Assembly: GCA_963746605.1 (NCBI GenBank)
Contig: CAVVCH010000053.1
Location: 124,001 to 188,000 of the forward strand
Origin: CAVQSS01 sp963746605
GTDB lineage: Bacteria; Desulfobacterota; RBG-13-43-22
Length of the DNA: 64,000 nt
Direction of reading: 5' to 3'
The position numbers and the translations under genes are program-made. The first letter of the stretch is position 1. Each line of letters begins with the position of its first letter. Below, one piece after another: positions 35,485-44,082 of this stretch. Under the pieces are notes generated by a model. That model was given only the letters and a program-made list of their open reading frames with translations, made no database searches and was not told the DNA's origin.

Positions 35485-36797
35485 ATGAGGGCTACAGGAT
35501 ATTTTGTTGTGCTGAGTGCTTTTGTATCGATCCTGCTCTGGAATACAGGAGCAGAGGCGGAGGTCTGGGATTTAAACCGTTGCCTGGAGCTGGGATTAAA
35601 ACAAAATCCTAAAATCATTGCGGCGGAAAAGGCGGCTGAGGCGGCCAAGGCCCGGGTGGTCCAGGTCCAATCGGACTACTATCCCAACGTGTCCATAGAG
35701 AGTGATTATGCTCGTAGTTCAGGCATAACGTCAACCTCCTCGACGTCAACCTCACCTTCGCCCTCGGCCTCCTCTTCAGATAATAACCAATACCTTCTTT
35801 TCCTCGGACTGACCCAGAACATCTACGATTTCGGCCGGCGGGAGTACAAGGTCCTGGCCTCGCAGGAAGACCTTAAAGCCTTTGGATGGGATTTGAAAGA
35901 TACCCGTCTCGGCGTCATTGATGAGATCCGGCAGAGTTACTATGCCGTTCTGCTGGCTGACCGGGGGAAAAAGTCAGGGAGAAAGAACTGGAGCGTACCC
36001 AATTATTCTTGCGCCAGGCCAAGGGATTCTACCAGGTCGGGCTTAAACCCAGGATTGATGTAACCCAGGCGGAATTGCAGCTTATTCAGGCCCAAAAGGC
36101 CCTGCTGAAGGCGAAAAATGATTTCTCGGTCAGCCGGGTTAATCTTCAGAAATCATTAGGTTTGGACTATTCTCCCAGCTACACCTATACCTTGAAAGAT
36201 GACCTGGAGGCCGAGCAAGTCCAGTGGAATTTGGAGGATTTGAGGAAGGAGGCCTTCGTCGCCCAACCCACCCTGAATAGACTGCGCACCTTGGTCCAAT
36301 TTTGGGAAGCACAGGTCAAGGCGGCTGAGCGGGATTTCTGGCCTACATTGGCCGGCACCGCCAAATGGGGCCGAAGCAGCACGGAGATCCCCCTGGTTTC
36401 TTATTCAGAATCCTGGAATGTGGGGGTGCAATTGACCGTGCCCCTTTTTTCCGGGTTTCAAAGCCGGGCCAAGCTGGACGAGTTCCGGGCCGCGCTGAGC
36501 CAGGCCAAGGCCAATGCCCGTAACCAGGAATTGCAGATACTCAGCGCCGTGGAAAGCGGCTACTTAAATTTAATACTGGCCGGAAAACAGATTGAGGTGG
36601 CCCGGGAAGCGCTGCGCACGGCCCGGGAAAACCTGGATTTGGCCGAGGGGCGCTATCAGGCCGGTGTGGGGACCATGCTGGAGGTCACCGATGCCCGGGT
36701 CTCCTGGATACAATCCGAAAATGATTACATCCAGTCTTTCTATGATTACCGGATTGCCCGCTACAGTTTGCAGAGAACGCTGGGGCGGGATTATTAA
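35485..36797 (+). pseudogene. TolC-family outer-membrane efflux protein, interrupted by one frameshift
   Basis: The signal peptide and first OEP repeat (NRCLELGLKQNPKIIAAEKA, TQNIYDFGRREYKVLASQED) read from ATG 35485 to about 35967. The rest (REKELERTQLFLRQAKGFYQ, VGVQLTVPLFSGFQSRAKLD, ENLDLAEGRYQAGVGTMLEV) continues in the -1 frame to 36797. The switch falls in GGGGGAAAAAG at 35963-35973, so one missing base in a homopolymer pair restores about 437 aa. TolC-family channels carry substrates across the outer membrane. A Ser/Thr-rich insertion at about residues 78-95 lies in an expected extracellular loop. No inner-membrane pump partner is adjacent. Confidence 0.85.
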
Positions 36798-36815
36798 CTG
36801 GGGAGGAGGATGCCG

Positions 36816-38156
36816 CTAGAAGGAATCCTTCAATTGAATTTCTTTCTGATCCCCAACCACCACCAGTAGAAATCTGTCGGGTTGCAGGTACTTCCGGGCC
36901 ACCCGCAATAGTTCCTCTTCGGTTACCTGATTGATGAGTTGAGGATATCTCTCGGGGTAGTCGAGCCCTAAGCCGTAAAACTCCATGGCGGATAACATTT
37001 TAACCATCTTGGCGTTGGTATCCATCCGCAGGGGGAAACTGCCGGTCAGGTAGGCCTTGGCCTCGGCCAGTTCAGTGGCGCTAACCCCTTTCTCCAACAA
37101 TTTCTTTATTTCCTTCAAGATCTCGGTTACCGCCTGATTGGCGCTCCGGTTCTTGGTCTCGATGGATATTTCAAAGGCGCCTGGAAATTCCCGAGCATCA
37201 AAATGGCTATTAATACCGTAGGTTAAACCGAGATTATCCCTGATCTGATCCATCAACCGGGACACAAAACCGCCGCCTCCCAATATATAGTTCATAACGA
37301 GCAGGGTGTAATAGTCGGGATTCCCCCGGTTCACTCCCAGGTGCCCCCACAGGATGTTCGCCTGGCTGCTGGAACGGTCGATCTTGACCACTTCCGACCG
37401 CGTCAGTCCCTGAGAGGCGGCCAGGGATGGTTTCTGAATCGGAGCGGCTTTCCAGCCTCCCAAACCTTTTTCCAGGATCCCGGTAGCCTCCTCCAGGTTG
37501 ATCTGACCCACGATAGTAACCAGGACATTGTTCGGCCGGTAATAGGATTGAAAAAAACGCTGGATATCGACCCGGGTCAACTGGTCCAGCGTAGCGACCG
37601 AACCTTCTATCGGATGGGCATAGGGATGGTCCCCGAATAGACCCTTGGCAAAAATCAACTGGGCTATCTGACGCGGTTCCTCTTCCATCCGTTTCAGCCG
37701 GGCCTTCATTTCGGCGATTTTTCGAGCCACCTCCGGTTCGGCGAATTGGGGATTCAGCAGAATATCGGCCAGCAGGTCCATCCCCAGGGAAAGATCTTTC
37801 TTGAGGACGGACAGGTGAATGGACGTGAAATCAAAATCGGCTCCGGAGGTCAAGGACCCGCCCACCGATTCTATTCGCCGGCTGATTTGGGTGGCATCCT
37901 GAGTGGCCGTTCCCTGCAACAACAATTCCGCGGTCAGGTTGGCCAACCCTAACTGGTCGACGCGGTCCACGGAGGAACCGGCCCGCACCAGGACCTGGAG
38001 GTGGATAGTGGGGAGTTGGTTTCGTTCCGCCACTACCAGGGTCAAACCGTTGGATAGGGTAGTTTTCCGGACGTTTTCCGCGGAAAAGGCAAAATGAGAC
38101 CAGAGGATTTGACTTAGGGCCAGGAGGAGAATAAGACCAAGGATTTTTTGGGGCAT
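36816..38156 (-). CDS. M16 family peptidase-like protein lacking the zinc motif
   Basis: 446 aa with a signal peptide. It has the M16 fold (TTLSNGLTLVVAERNQLPTI, YYRPNNVLVTIVGQINLEEA, NYILGGGGFVSRLMDQIRDN). The HxxEH zinc site is replaced by GLANLTAEL, so it should be catalytically inactive. Such subunits pair with an active M16 protein to form the heterodimeric clamp. The active partner is the gene just upstream, ending 6 bases before this one starts. Confidence 0.88.
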   Translation of the reverse strand: MPQKILGLILLLALSQILWSHFAFSAENVRKTTLSNGLTLVVAERNQLPTIHLQVLVRAGSSVDRVDQLGLANLTAELLLQGTATQDATQISRRIESVGGSLTSGADFDFTSIHLSVLKKDLSLGMDLLADILLNPQFAEPEVARKIAEMKARLKRMEEEPRQIAQLIFAKGLFGDHPYAHPIEGSVATLDQLTRVDIQRFFQSYYRPNNVLVTIVGQINLEEATGILEKGLGGWKAAPIQKPSLAASQGLTRSEVVKIDRSSSQANILWGHLGVNRGNPDYYTLLVMNYILGGGGFVSRLMDQIRDNLGLTYGINSHFDAREFPGAFEISIETKNRSANQAVTEILKEIKKLLEKGVSATELAEAKAYLTGSFPLRMDTNAKMVKMLSAMEFYGLGLDYPERYPQLINQVTEEELLRVARKYLQPDRFLLVVVGDQKEIQLKDSF

Positions 38157-38161
38157 AACGG

Positions 38162-39508
38162 TTATTCCTTTTTTTGACTTCCGCCGGGGAGCAGCACGCC
38201 CACCGTGAGGTTGGCAGGTTGGAAATAAGCCCGGTAAACCCGAAGTAAATCATCCTGGGTAACGGCCCTGATACCGGGTAGGAATTTTTGGATGTCTCTC
38301 CAGCTTCCCAGGATCTGATTTTTTCCCAGCAACATACCTTGATAGAAAATCGAATCCTGACCGAAAATATAGGAGGCTTCGATCTGGTTTTTGGCCCGAT
38401 CGAGCTCTTCCGGCGTCGGGGGGGTTTTCTCCCAGTCGGCGATTTCCTGGTGTAGCCGTTGTTCTATCTGTTCCGCTGATTTCCCGGGCATGGCCTGGGC
38501 CGACACAAAGAATAAATGAGGGTCCCGGGAATTGAAGGGGAAATCAGCGCCGGTCTCCAGGGCCAGTTGTTCCTCATAGACCATCTTCCGGTGAAGGCGG
38601 GAACTTTTTCCTCCGGTCAATATCTGGGACATGACTTTCAGGGGGAAGGCGTCCGGGTGGGGAAAGGCCGGGACATGGTAGACCAGAGTGACATAAGGAA
38701 GTCGGGCCTCCTGTCGACGCAAGGTAACCCGTTTTTCAGCTTCCTGGGGCGGTTCCTGAATCTTTAGGCGAGCGATGGGCTTTCCCGGGGGGATTTTCCC
38801 GAAGGTTTCCAGTATAAGGGGCAGCAGCTCTTCCTTGTGAAAATCACCCACCACCACTAAAACGGCGTTGCCGGGCTGGTAAAAGCGACGGTAAAAGTCC
38901 TGGAAGTCTTGATGGGTCAATTCTTCCAGGTCCTCCATCCAACCGATTACCGGTCGTTTATAGGGGTGGGACTTGAAGGCCACGGCGGCGATCTCTTCAT
39001 ACAGAGAAGCCACGGGATCATCTTTGATCCGCAACCGGCGTTCTTCTTCCACGACCAGTCGTTCGGTCTGGAATTTTTGCTCATCCACCGTCAATCCGGT
39101 CATGCGGTCCGATTCCAGGTCCAGGGCAATGGCCAGTCGATCGGCGGCGATATTTTCAAAATAAGCGGTATAATCCCGGCTGGTGAAGGCATTGTCCTGG
39201 CCGCCGTTTTTTTGAATGATCCGGGAAAACATCTTGGGACCTACTTTTTCGGTCCCGCGAAACATGAGATGCTCCACCAGGTGGGTCAACCCGGACCGGC
39301 CCAGGGGTTCGTCCCGGGACCCGACATTGTACCAGATCTGGGAGGTCACTACGGGGGCCTTGTGATTTTCCAGCAGCAGGACTTTGAGGCCGTTGGGCAA
39401 GGTAGTTTCCAGGACTTCTTCCTTCAAGAAGGCCTCGGACCGCCCCCCGAAACCCAGGACCAACAGTCCGATCGCCATAATTAGCCCCATTAAAATAATT
39501 CGATCCAT
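38162..39508 (-). CDS. M16 family zinc metallopeptidase (active subunit)
   Basis: 448 aa from ATG 39508. A signal peptide or anchor is followed by the inverted zinc motif HLVEH (about residue 70) with the distal Glu in VVEEERRLR. The usual FYRRFYQPGNAVLVVVGDF and R/Y substrate region occur further on. Likely a periplasmic protease acting on small or unfolded peptides together with the inactive homologue encoded next. A TTG at 39529 is an alternative start. Its promoter region is shared with the divergent CBS gene. Confidence 0.9.
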   Translation of the reverse strand: MDRIILMGLIMAIGLLVLGFGGRSEAFLKEEVLETTLPNGLKVLLLENHKAPVVTSQIWYNVGSRDEPLGRSGLTHLVEHLMFRGTEKVGPKMFSRIIQKNGGQDNAFTSRDYTAYFENIAADRLAIALDLESDRMTGLTVDEQKFQTERLVVEEERRLRIKDDPVASLYEEIAAVAFKSHPYKRPVIGWMEDLEELTHQDFQDFYRRFYQPGNAVLVVVGDFHKEELLPLILETFGKIPPGKPIARLKIQEPPQEAEKRVTLRRQEARLPYVTLVYHVPAFPHPDAFPLKVMSQILTGGKSSRLHRKMVYEEQLALETGADFPFNSRDPHLFFVSAQAMPGKSAEQIEQRLHQEIADWEKTPPTPEELDRAKNQIEASYIFGQDSIFYQGMLLGKNQILGSWRDIQKFLPGIRAVTQDDLLRVYRAYFQPANLTVGVLLPGGSQKKE

Positions 39509-39522
39509 AACCGCGCCTTTGC

Positions 39523-39599
39523 TTGACAAGGATTTTATTTTAAATTATACCTTAAAGAAACAGACTTTGCTTGACAAGGTTTTTTTCTAACTATATCTT
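39523..39599 (+). promoter_or_regulatory. Two tandem sigma70 promoters carried on a direct repeat, reading into CBS-phoU
   Basis: The sequence TTTGCTTGACAAGG occurs twice, about 48 bases apart. Each copy supplies a perfect TTGACA (39523-39528 and 39571-39576). Seventeen bases downstream of each lies a -10-like hexamer: TATACC (39546-39551) and TATCTT (39594-39599). The CBS-gene start is 82 bases beyond the second. The direct repeat suggests a local duplication of a promoter. Confidence 0.6.
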
Positions 39600-39680
39600 G
39601 CGGTTCTCTTGAACGGAAGCAAGAGTCGCGTAAAAAGTCGTTTTAGGGCTTTTGGAGCGGTCCTTAAGGAGGAAAAATCG

Positions 39681-40160
39681 ATGCCCCTGGAAAGACAAAT
39701 TTGGGACGTGATGGATAGTCGCTTTACCAAGGTGACTCCGGAAACCCCTTTGAAAGAGGCCTGCGCGATTCTAACCGGCCTCCACAGGACCAAGCCGGGA
39801 GGACCGGGGCTGGTGGTTATGCGGGCCAATGGGGAATACCTGGGAGTGCTATCGATTAACGATATTCTCCGCTATCTGAATTTTATGTATGATCAGGCCT
39901 TGCGGGAGAAGGAGAACTGGCTGGATCGACTGATGGATCGCTGCGCGGATGAGTCCCTGCTGTCGGTCAACGATGTGATGACCCGGTTTGATATTTCGAT
40001 CCGACCCAACCAAAAGATCATCGAAGCCATCCGAATCATGTTGGAAGAAGACGTGGATCTCCTGCCGGTAGAGGACGCCGGTAAAATCATCGGCGTGATC
40101 TACGGGGAGACCATCCTGGGAGAGATGGCCCGCCTGGTGAACAAGAATCCTAATTATTAG
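39681..40160 (+). CDS. CBS-domain pair protein
   Basis: 159 aa from ATG 39681, chosen for the perfect AAGGAGG upstream; a longer frame would begin in the promoter region. Two CBS motifs: TPLKEACAILTGLHR...GVLSINDILRYLN (about 20-75) and VNDVMTRFD...PNQKIIEAIRIMLEEDVDLL...GVIYGETILGEMA (about 100-155). CBS pairs bind adenosyl ligands and regulate partner proteins. phoU follows after 21 bases, so a link to phosphate signalling is plausible but unproven. Confidence 0.85.
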   Translation: MPLERQIWDVMDSRFTKVTPETPLKEACAILTGLHRTKPGGPGLVVMRANGEYLGVLSINDILRYLNFMYDQALREKENWLDRLMDRCADESLLSVNDVMTRFDISIRPNQKIIEAIRIMLEEDVDLLPVEDAGKIIGVIYGETILGEMARLVNKNPNY

Positions 40161-40181
40161 TGAACCACCCATTGGCTATTT

Positions 40182-40925
40182 ATGGAACGAGCGCATATCA
40201 ACACCAAGTATGACGAGGAGCTAAGCCTCCTTAAGCAGAGAATCCTGCGCATGGGGGAGATGGTGGTCAACAATATTGAGAACGCCATCGTCTCGGTAAC
40301 CTCCCGGGACCATGATTTGGCACAGATTATCCTGGATTCCGACCACCAGATCAATGAACTGGAAGTGGAGGCCGAGGAAATGTGCCTGCGGATTATCGCC
40401 CTGCGGCAGCCGGCCGGCCGGGATTTGCGGTTCATTTCCACGGCCATGAAAATCATCACCACCCTGGAGCGCATGGGGGACTTGGCGGTCAATATCAGCA
40501 AACGTTCTGTTGAACTGGGGCAGGAACCCCGGACCGGGGTGTGCTTCCATCTGCCCATCATGGCCGAAGCCACCGAGGATTTGGTCCGCCGGGCCTTGAA
40601 TGCCTTTGTGGCCGAGGATGTGGATCAGTCCTTAAAAGTCTGTACCGATGACGAGTACGTGGACCAGACCTATAAAAAACTGATCGAAGAATTGATGCAG
40701 ATGATGACGGATAAAATAATCCCGATCCCCCGGGCCATGAAGATCATGCTGGTGGCAAAATACCTGGAACGCATTGCCGACCACGCGGTTCATATCTCCG
40801 AAATGGTGGTCTTCATGGTGGTGGGAAAAATCATCCGCCACCAGCAGACCACCCTCGATTACCTGGACGACCAGTTTCATAAACCCCGCCACGGGGATAA
40901 AGAAGACCCCCTCACCCAATCCTAA
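40182..40925 (+). CDS. phoU: Phosphate transport system regulator PhoU
   Basis: 247 aa with two PhoU three-helix repeats: ILRMGEMVVNNIENAIVSVT and RFISTAMKIITTLERMGDLA in the first, then the weaker second repeat with MLVAKYLERIADHAVHISEM. The E(K)xxD metal-binding motifs are recognisable as LERMGD and LERIAD. PhoU dampens PhoR/PhoB signalling and Pst transport. No pst or phoB/R gene is in the window. Confidence 0.93.
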   Translation: MERAHINTKYDEELSLLKQRILRMGEMVVNNIENAIVSVTSRDHDLAQIILDSDHQINELEVEAEEMCLRIIALRQPAGRDLRFISTAMKIITTLERMGDLAVNISKRSVELGQEPRTGVCFHLPIMAEATEDLVRRALNAFVAEDVDQSLKVCTDDEYVDQTYKKLIEELMQMMTDKIIPIPRAMKIMLVAKYLERIADHAVHISEMVVFMVVGKIIRHQQTTLDYLDDQFHKPRHGDKEDPLTQS

Positions 40926-40936
40926 CAGAATTTTTT

Positions 40937-40981
40937 ATAAAATTTTATGGCCCGTCGACTTTTCGGGCCATAAAATTTTAT
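40937..40981. terminator. Bidirectional terminator between phoU and the MBL hydrolase
   Basis: An 18-bp perfect stem (ATAAAATTTTATGGCCCG at 40937-40954 with its complement at 40964-40981) around a 9-base loop. The A/T-rich ends provide a T tract on either strand. It lies exactly between two converging genes and contains the stop codon of the minus-strand gene. Confidence 0.85.
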
Positions 40982-41598
40982 TGGAAGAAGGGATTAAACC
41001 GCCTTTCCTGGCCGATGGTGGTATCGGGGCCATGGCCGGGATAGACCCTGACGTCATCACCCAGAACAAACAGGCGCTCCCGGACCGAACGGATCAATTT
41101 GCCGTAGTCGCCCCCGGGGAAATCGGTGCGACCGATGGAGCCTGAGAATAAGGTATCCCCGACAAATAGATAATCAGGAGTATACAGGGCAATGCCGCCC
41201 GGGGAGTGTCCGGGAGTGTGAATGACCTTTAGGGTAATCCCGCCGAAAGTTATTTCATCTCCGTCTTCGAGCAGCCGGTCCGGCGGCGGGGAATCGTCGG
41301 CCTGCATGCCCCAGGCCGCGGCACTGGCGGAAAGCTGGGTCAGCATGGGGGCATCGCCGCCATGAATCAAAATGGGCGCCCCGGTTTTTTCCTGGAGGAC
41401 CTTGTTCGCGCCCACATGATCAAAGTGACCGTGGGTATTGATGATGGTTTTCAATTGCAGGTTGTTTTTTTGCAGCCGGGAGATGATCCGCTGGGCCTCG
41501 TCCCCCGGATCGATGACCGCTGCCTCCCGGGTCTCCTCATCTCCTAAAATGAAACAATTGGCCTGGATCGGCCCCACGACTAAAGATTCAATAATCAA
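40978..41598 (-). CDS. MBL-fold metallo-hydrolase, glyoxalase II-like
   Basis: 206 aa. The metallo-beta-lactamase motif THGHFDHVG is followed by HTPGHSPGG, FVGDTLFSGSIGRTD and YPGHGPDT, the complete dinuclear site of the small YcbL-type hydrolases. The start is a TTG at 41598 with GAGGAG seven bases upstream. The stop codon lies in the stem of a shared terminator with phoU. Substrate unknown, possibly glutathione- or other thiol-esters. Confidence 0.9.
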   Translation of the reverse strand: MIIESLVVGPIQANCFILGDEETREAAVIDPGDEAQRIISRLQKNNLQLKTIINTHGHFDHVGANKVLQEKTGAPILIHGGDAPMLTQLSASAAAWGMQADDSPPPDRLLEDGDEITFGGITLKVIHTPGHSPGGIALYTPDYLFVGDTLFSGSIGRTDFPGGDYGKLIRSVRERLFVLGDDVRVYPGHGPDTTIGQERRFNPFFQ

Positions 41599-41738
41599 TT
41601 TTTTGCTCCTCTAAGCAACGTGATGTTGCCGGTTGCAAGTTGCTGGTTGCTGGTTTAAAAAACCTTAGCACGGGAATTGCTAAAAACTAATACCTCCCGC
41701 GTCCGAAAACAAGGGAGCCGGAAAGGTATTCGGTCTCT

Positions 41739-42068
41739 CTAATGATGTCCGGCTTCCGAATGACCTCCGGCCAGCACGTAGACCGCGGGTCGGTCGGTCA
41801 GGTTTTTCAGGAAAAGGGTCTCTTCTCCCCTGAGATGAATGGCCTGGCCCTGTTTCAGGGTTCCTTCAGCCTGGCCGCTGAATCCGAAATCCCCCTGAAG
41901 CGCCAGGAGTATCTCCTCATGGCCTTTCCCCGGCTTCAGCCGGCGGTTTTTTTCTCTGCCCCTCATCCGGCCGTAGATCAGATAACAGGCATGACTGCCC
42001 GTATCCTCGGCCCCCAGGATCGTCTCGCCCGATTCGCCGACGAGTGAGATCACCTCGAAGATTTTCAT
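41739..42068 (-). CDS. Cupin-domain protein, 109 aa
   Basis: A single small beta-barrel domain is suggested by the cupin-like pattern GKGHEEILLALQGDFGFSG followed by LKQGQAIHLRGEET and a closing VYVLAGGHSEAGHH. One His/Glu of the first cupin motif (HEE) is present and the second motif is degenerate, so metal binding is uncertain. Similar short cupins occur as stand-alone proteins of unknown role. Start ATG 42068; a palindromic repeat begins 46 bases upstream. Confidence 0.65.
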   Translation of the reverse strand: MKIFEVISLVGESGETILGAEDTGSHACYLIYGRMRGREKNRRLKPGKGHEEILLALQGDFGFSGQAEGTLKQGQAIHLRGEETLFLKNLTDRPAVYVLAGGHSEAGHH

Positions 42069-42113
42069 GGCTTCCTCGAATCCAATTTGGAAATTTTTAT
42101 TTTTACGTGTTTT

Positions 42114-42214
42114 GTAGGGGAGGGGTTCACCCCCTCCCGAGCGTGGGTGTCCGGGATTCAGATTTCGTGTTGTCGTCTTGGGTGGTTGCGGGAGGGGATA
42201 AACCCCTCCCCTAC
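42114..42214. repeat. GTAGGGG palindromic repeat element, copy 1
   Basis: A 101-bp element with ends GTAGGGGAGGGGTT and AACCCCTCCCCTAC in inverted orientation. Inside each end is a smaller hairpin (GGGGAGGGG with CCCCCTCCC on the left, GGGAGGGG with CCCCTCCCC on the right). The core is unrelated. A second element with the same plan lies at 59936-60046. Confidence 0.75.
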
Positions 42215-42400
42215 TCTCTTGATATTAATAATTAATAATCAATTGTTAATTATTAATCGTTAATGAATGCCCAAGTGGTACTGGATTTATTTTCGCACTT
42301 ATACGTCCGGTCCGTAAGGGGGAAAGATACCAGAATAAGCCGGGAAGGCAAGCGGAACTTGCCGGTTGAGATTCCCGAAAGGTTGTGCTAAAGAAATACT

Positions 42401-43801
42401 ATGGTAAAAATTCGAACTCGTTTTCCACCCAGCCCCACCGGATACCTGCACATCGGCGGGGCCCGCACGGCCCTTTTCAATTGGCTGTTTGCCCGGCAGC
42501 AGGGAGGGACCTTTGTCCTCCGGATCGAAGATACGGATGTGGCCCGGTCCACCGAAGAAAACACCCAGGTTATCCTGGAAGGGCTGCAATGGCTGGGCCT
42601 GGACTGGGATGAGGGCCCTTTTTTTCAAACCCAGCGGCTGGACCTTTACCGCCGTTATGTCCAGGAACTGCTGGACGGCGGGCAGGCCTATTATTGTCAC
42701 TGCACCCCGGAGCTGCTCGAACAAAAACGAGCGCTGGCCCGGGCGGAGAATCGCAAGCCTAAATACGACGGGACCTGCCGCGATAAAGGACTGGGACCGG
42801 CCCCGGGAGCGGCGGTGCGGTTAAAGGCCCCCCTCTCCGGGGTGACCCGCCTGGACGATCTGATCAAAGGACCGGTCATTTTCCAGAATGAGGAATTGGA
42901 CGACCTGGTCCTGGCCCGGGGAGACGGCATGCCCACCTACCACCTGGCCGTAGTGGTGGACGACATCACCATGGATATCACCCACGTCATCCGGGGCGAC
43001 GACCACGTCAACAATACCCCCAAGCAGATTCAGATTTATCAGGCCCTGGGACAGCCTTTACCCCAATACGCCCACGTGCCGATGATTTTGGGCCCGGATA
43101 AGACCAAACTCAGCAAGCGGCACGGCGCCGTATCGGTACTGGCCTATCGGGAGATGGGCATACTGCCGGAGGCCCTGATCAATACCCTGGTCCGTTTGGG
43201 CTGGGCCCACGGGGACGAGGAGATCTTTTCCCGGGAGGAGATGATCGCCAAATTTTCTCTGGATCAGGTCGGCAAATCGGCGGGGATCTTCAATCCGGAA
43301 AAACTGCTTTGGCTCAACAGCCATTACCTGAAAGAATCCCCGGACGAGAGGCTGGCCGGACTGGTCGCCCCCTTTTTCGAGGCGCGGGGCTACCCGGCGG
43401 ATGATCTTTCTTATTTGGCCGGGGTGGCGGGGACCCTCAAGACCCGGAGCAAAACCCTGGTGGAGATGGCCGAGGCGGCCGACTTTTATTTTCAGGAGGA
43501 ATTGAGTTATACGCCGGAGGCGGTTCAGAAATTTTTCACCCTGGAAATGCTGCCTATCCTGGAGTTGCTGACGCAAAGGTTGACGGACCTGCCGGGCTGG
43601 GACCATTCCGCCCTGGAATCGGTTCTCCAGGGGTTGGTCGATCAAACCGGGCTGAAAATGAAGCAGATCGCCCCATCTATTCGGCTGGCCCTGACCGGCA
43701 AGAAGGCCAGTCCGGGGCTCTTTGAGGTGATGGAGGTCCTGGGGAAGGAAGAGACGGTGGACCGTATCCAAAGGGCCATCGAATTTATTCGGGAAGCCTA
43801 G
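42401..43801 (+). CDS. gltX: Glutamate--tRNA ligase
   Basis: 466 aa, normal for class I GluRS. The HIGH-type motif is PSPTGYLHIGGARTA and the KMSKS-type motif is KLSKRHGA (near 238), with RIEDTDVARS and VIRGDDHVNNTPKQ between. It charges tRNA-Glu. Two tRNA genes, Gln(CTG) and Glu(CTC), follow behind their own promoter. A related misacylating GluRS is possible in organisms that use the amidotransferase route to Gln-tRNA, which the sequence here does not settle. Confidence 0.95.
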   Translation: MVKIRTRFPPSPTGYLHIGGARTALFNWLFARQQGGTFVLRIEDTDVARSTEENTQVILEGLQWLGLDWDEGPFFQTQRLDLYRRYVQELLDGGQAYYCHCTPELLEQKRALARAENRKPKYDGTCRDKGLGPAPGAAVRLKAPLSGVTRLDDLIKGPVIFQNEELDDLVLARGDGMPTYHLAVVVDDITMDITHVIRGDDHVNNTPKQIQIYQALGQPLPQYAHVPMILGPDKTKLSKRHGAVSVLAYREMGILPEALINTLVRLGWAHGDEEIFSREEMIAKFSLDQVGKSAGIFNPEKLLWLNSHYLKESPDERLAGLVAPFFEARGYPADDLSYLAGVAGTLKTRSKTLVEMAEAADFYFQEELSYTPEAVQKFFTLEMLPILELLTQRLTDLPGWDHSALESVLQGLVDQTGLKMKQIAPSIRLALTGKKASPGLFEVMEVLGKEETVDRIQRAIEFIREA

Positions 43802-43816
43802 CTTCCTATAAAAATC

Positions 43817-43845
43817 TTGCTTTTTTATCAAAAAAGACGTATAAT
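43817..43845 (+). promoter_or_regulatory. Promoter of the tRNA-Gln/tRNA-Glu unit
   Basis: TTGCTT (43817-43822), a 17-base spacer and a perfect TATAAT (43840-43845) end 11 bases before tRNA-Gln. The -35 matches consensus at three of the first four positions. Confidence 0.7.
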
Positions 43846-43856
43846 TTTAGGTTAAC

Positions 43857-43930
43857 TGGGGGATCGTTCAACGGTAGGACTGCAGGCTCTGGATCTGCCT
43901 ATCAAGGTTCGAATCCTTGTCCCCCAGCCA
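43857..43930 (+). tRNA. tRNA-Gln (anticodon CTG)
   Basis: Acceptor TGGGGGA/TCCCCCA, D arm GTTC/GGAC, anticodon arm GCAGG-CTCTGGA-TCTGC giving anticodon CTG, T arm CAAGG-TTCGAAT-CCTTG, discriminator G and encoded CCA at 43928-43930. It reads the CAG codon. The U-A first acceptor pair is usual for tRNA-Gln. Confidence 0.93.
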
Positions 43931-43941
43931 TTTTTTTTAAA

Positions 43942-44017
43942 GGTCCCATCGTCTAGTGGCCTAGGACGTCGGCCTCTCACGCCGAAAACACGGGTTCGAA
44001 CCCCGTTGGGACCACCA
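43942..44017 (+). tRNA. tRNA-Glu (anticodon CTC)
   Basis: Acceptor GGTCCCA/TGGGACC, anticodon arm TCGGC-CTCTCAC-GCCGA giving anticodon CTC, T arm CGGG-TTCGAAC-CCCG, discriminator A and encoded CCA at 44015-44017. It reads GAG and lies 11 bases after tRNA-Gln in the same transcript, directly downstream of gltX. Confidence 0.93.
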
Positions 44018-44026
44018 AATAAAATC

Positions 44027-44059
44027 AAGGGCCTGGAAGAAATTCCAGGCCTTTTTATT
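44027..44059 (+). terminator. Rho-independent terminator of the tRNA pair
   Basis: GGCCTGGAA (44030-44038), loop GAAA, TTCCAGGCC (44043-44051), then TTTTTATT. The stem is extended by AA/TT. It begins about 10 bases after the tRNA-Glu CCA. Confidence 0.88.
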
Positions 44060-44082
44060 CTCCCGCTGTAGAGATCCAAGGA

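Noticed and set aside
35267..35488. A 73-codon + strand frame in the leader of the TolC gene
   Set aside because: Composition is Pro/Arg-rich without family likeness, it overlaps the TolC start, and the stretch looks like structured RNA instead.
41610..41660. GTTGC-rich stretch (GGTTGCAAGTTGCTGGTTGCTGG) as a possible regulatory repeat
   Set aside because: The units are short and imperfect, without a second copy in the window, so slippage-type low complexity is enough to explain it.
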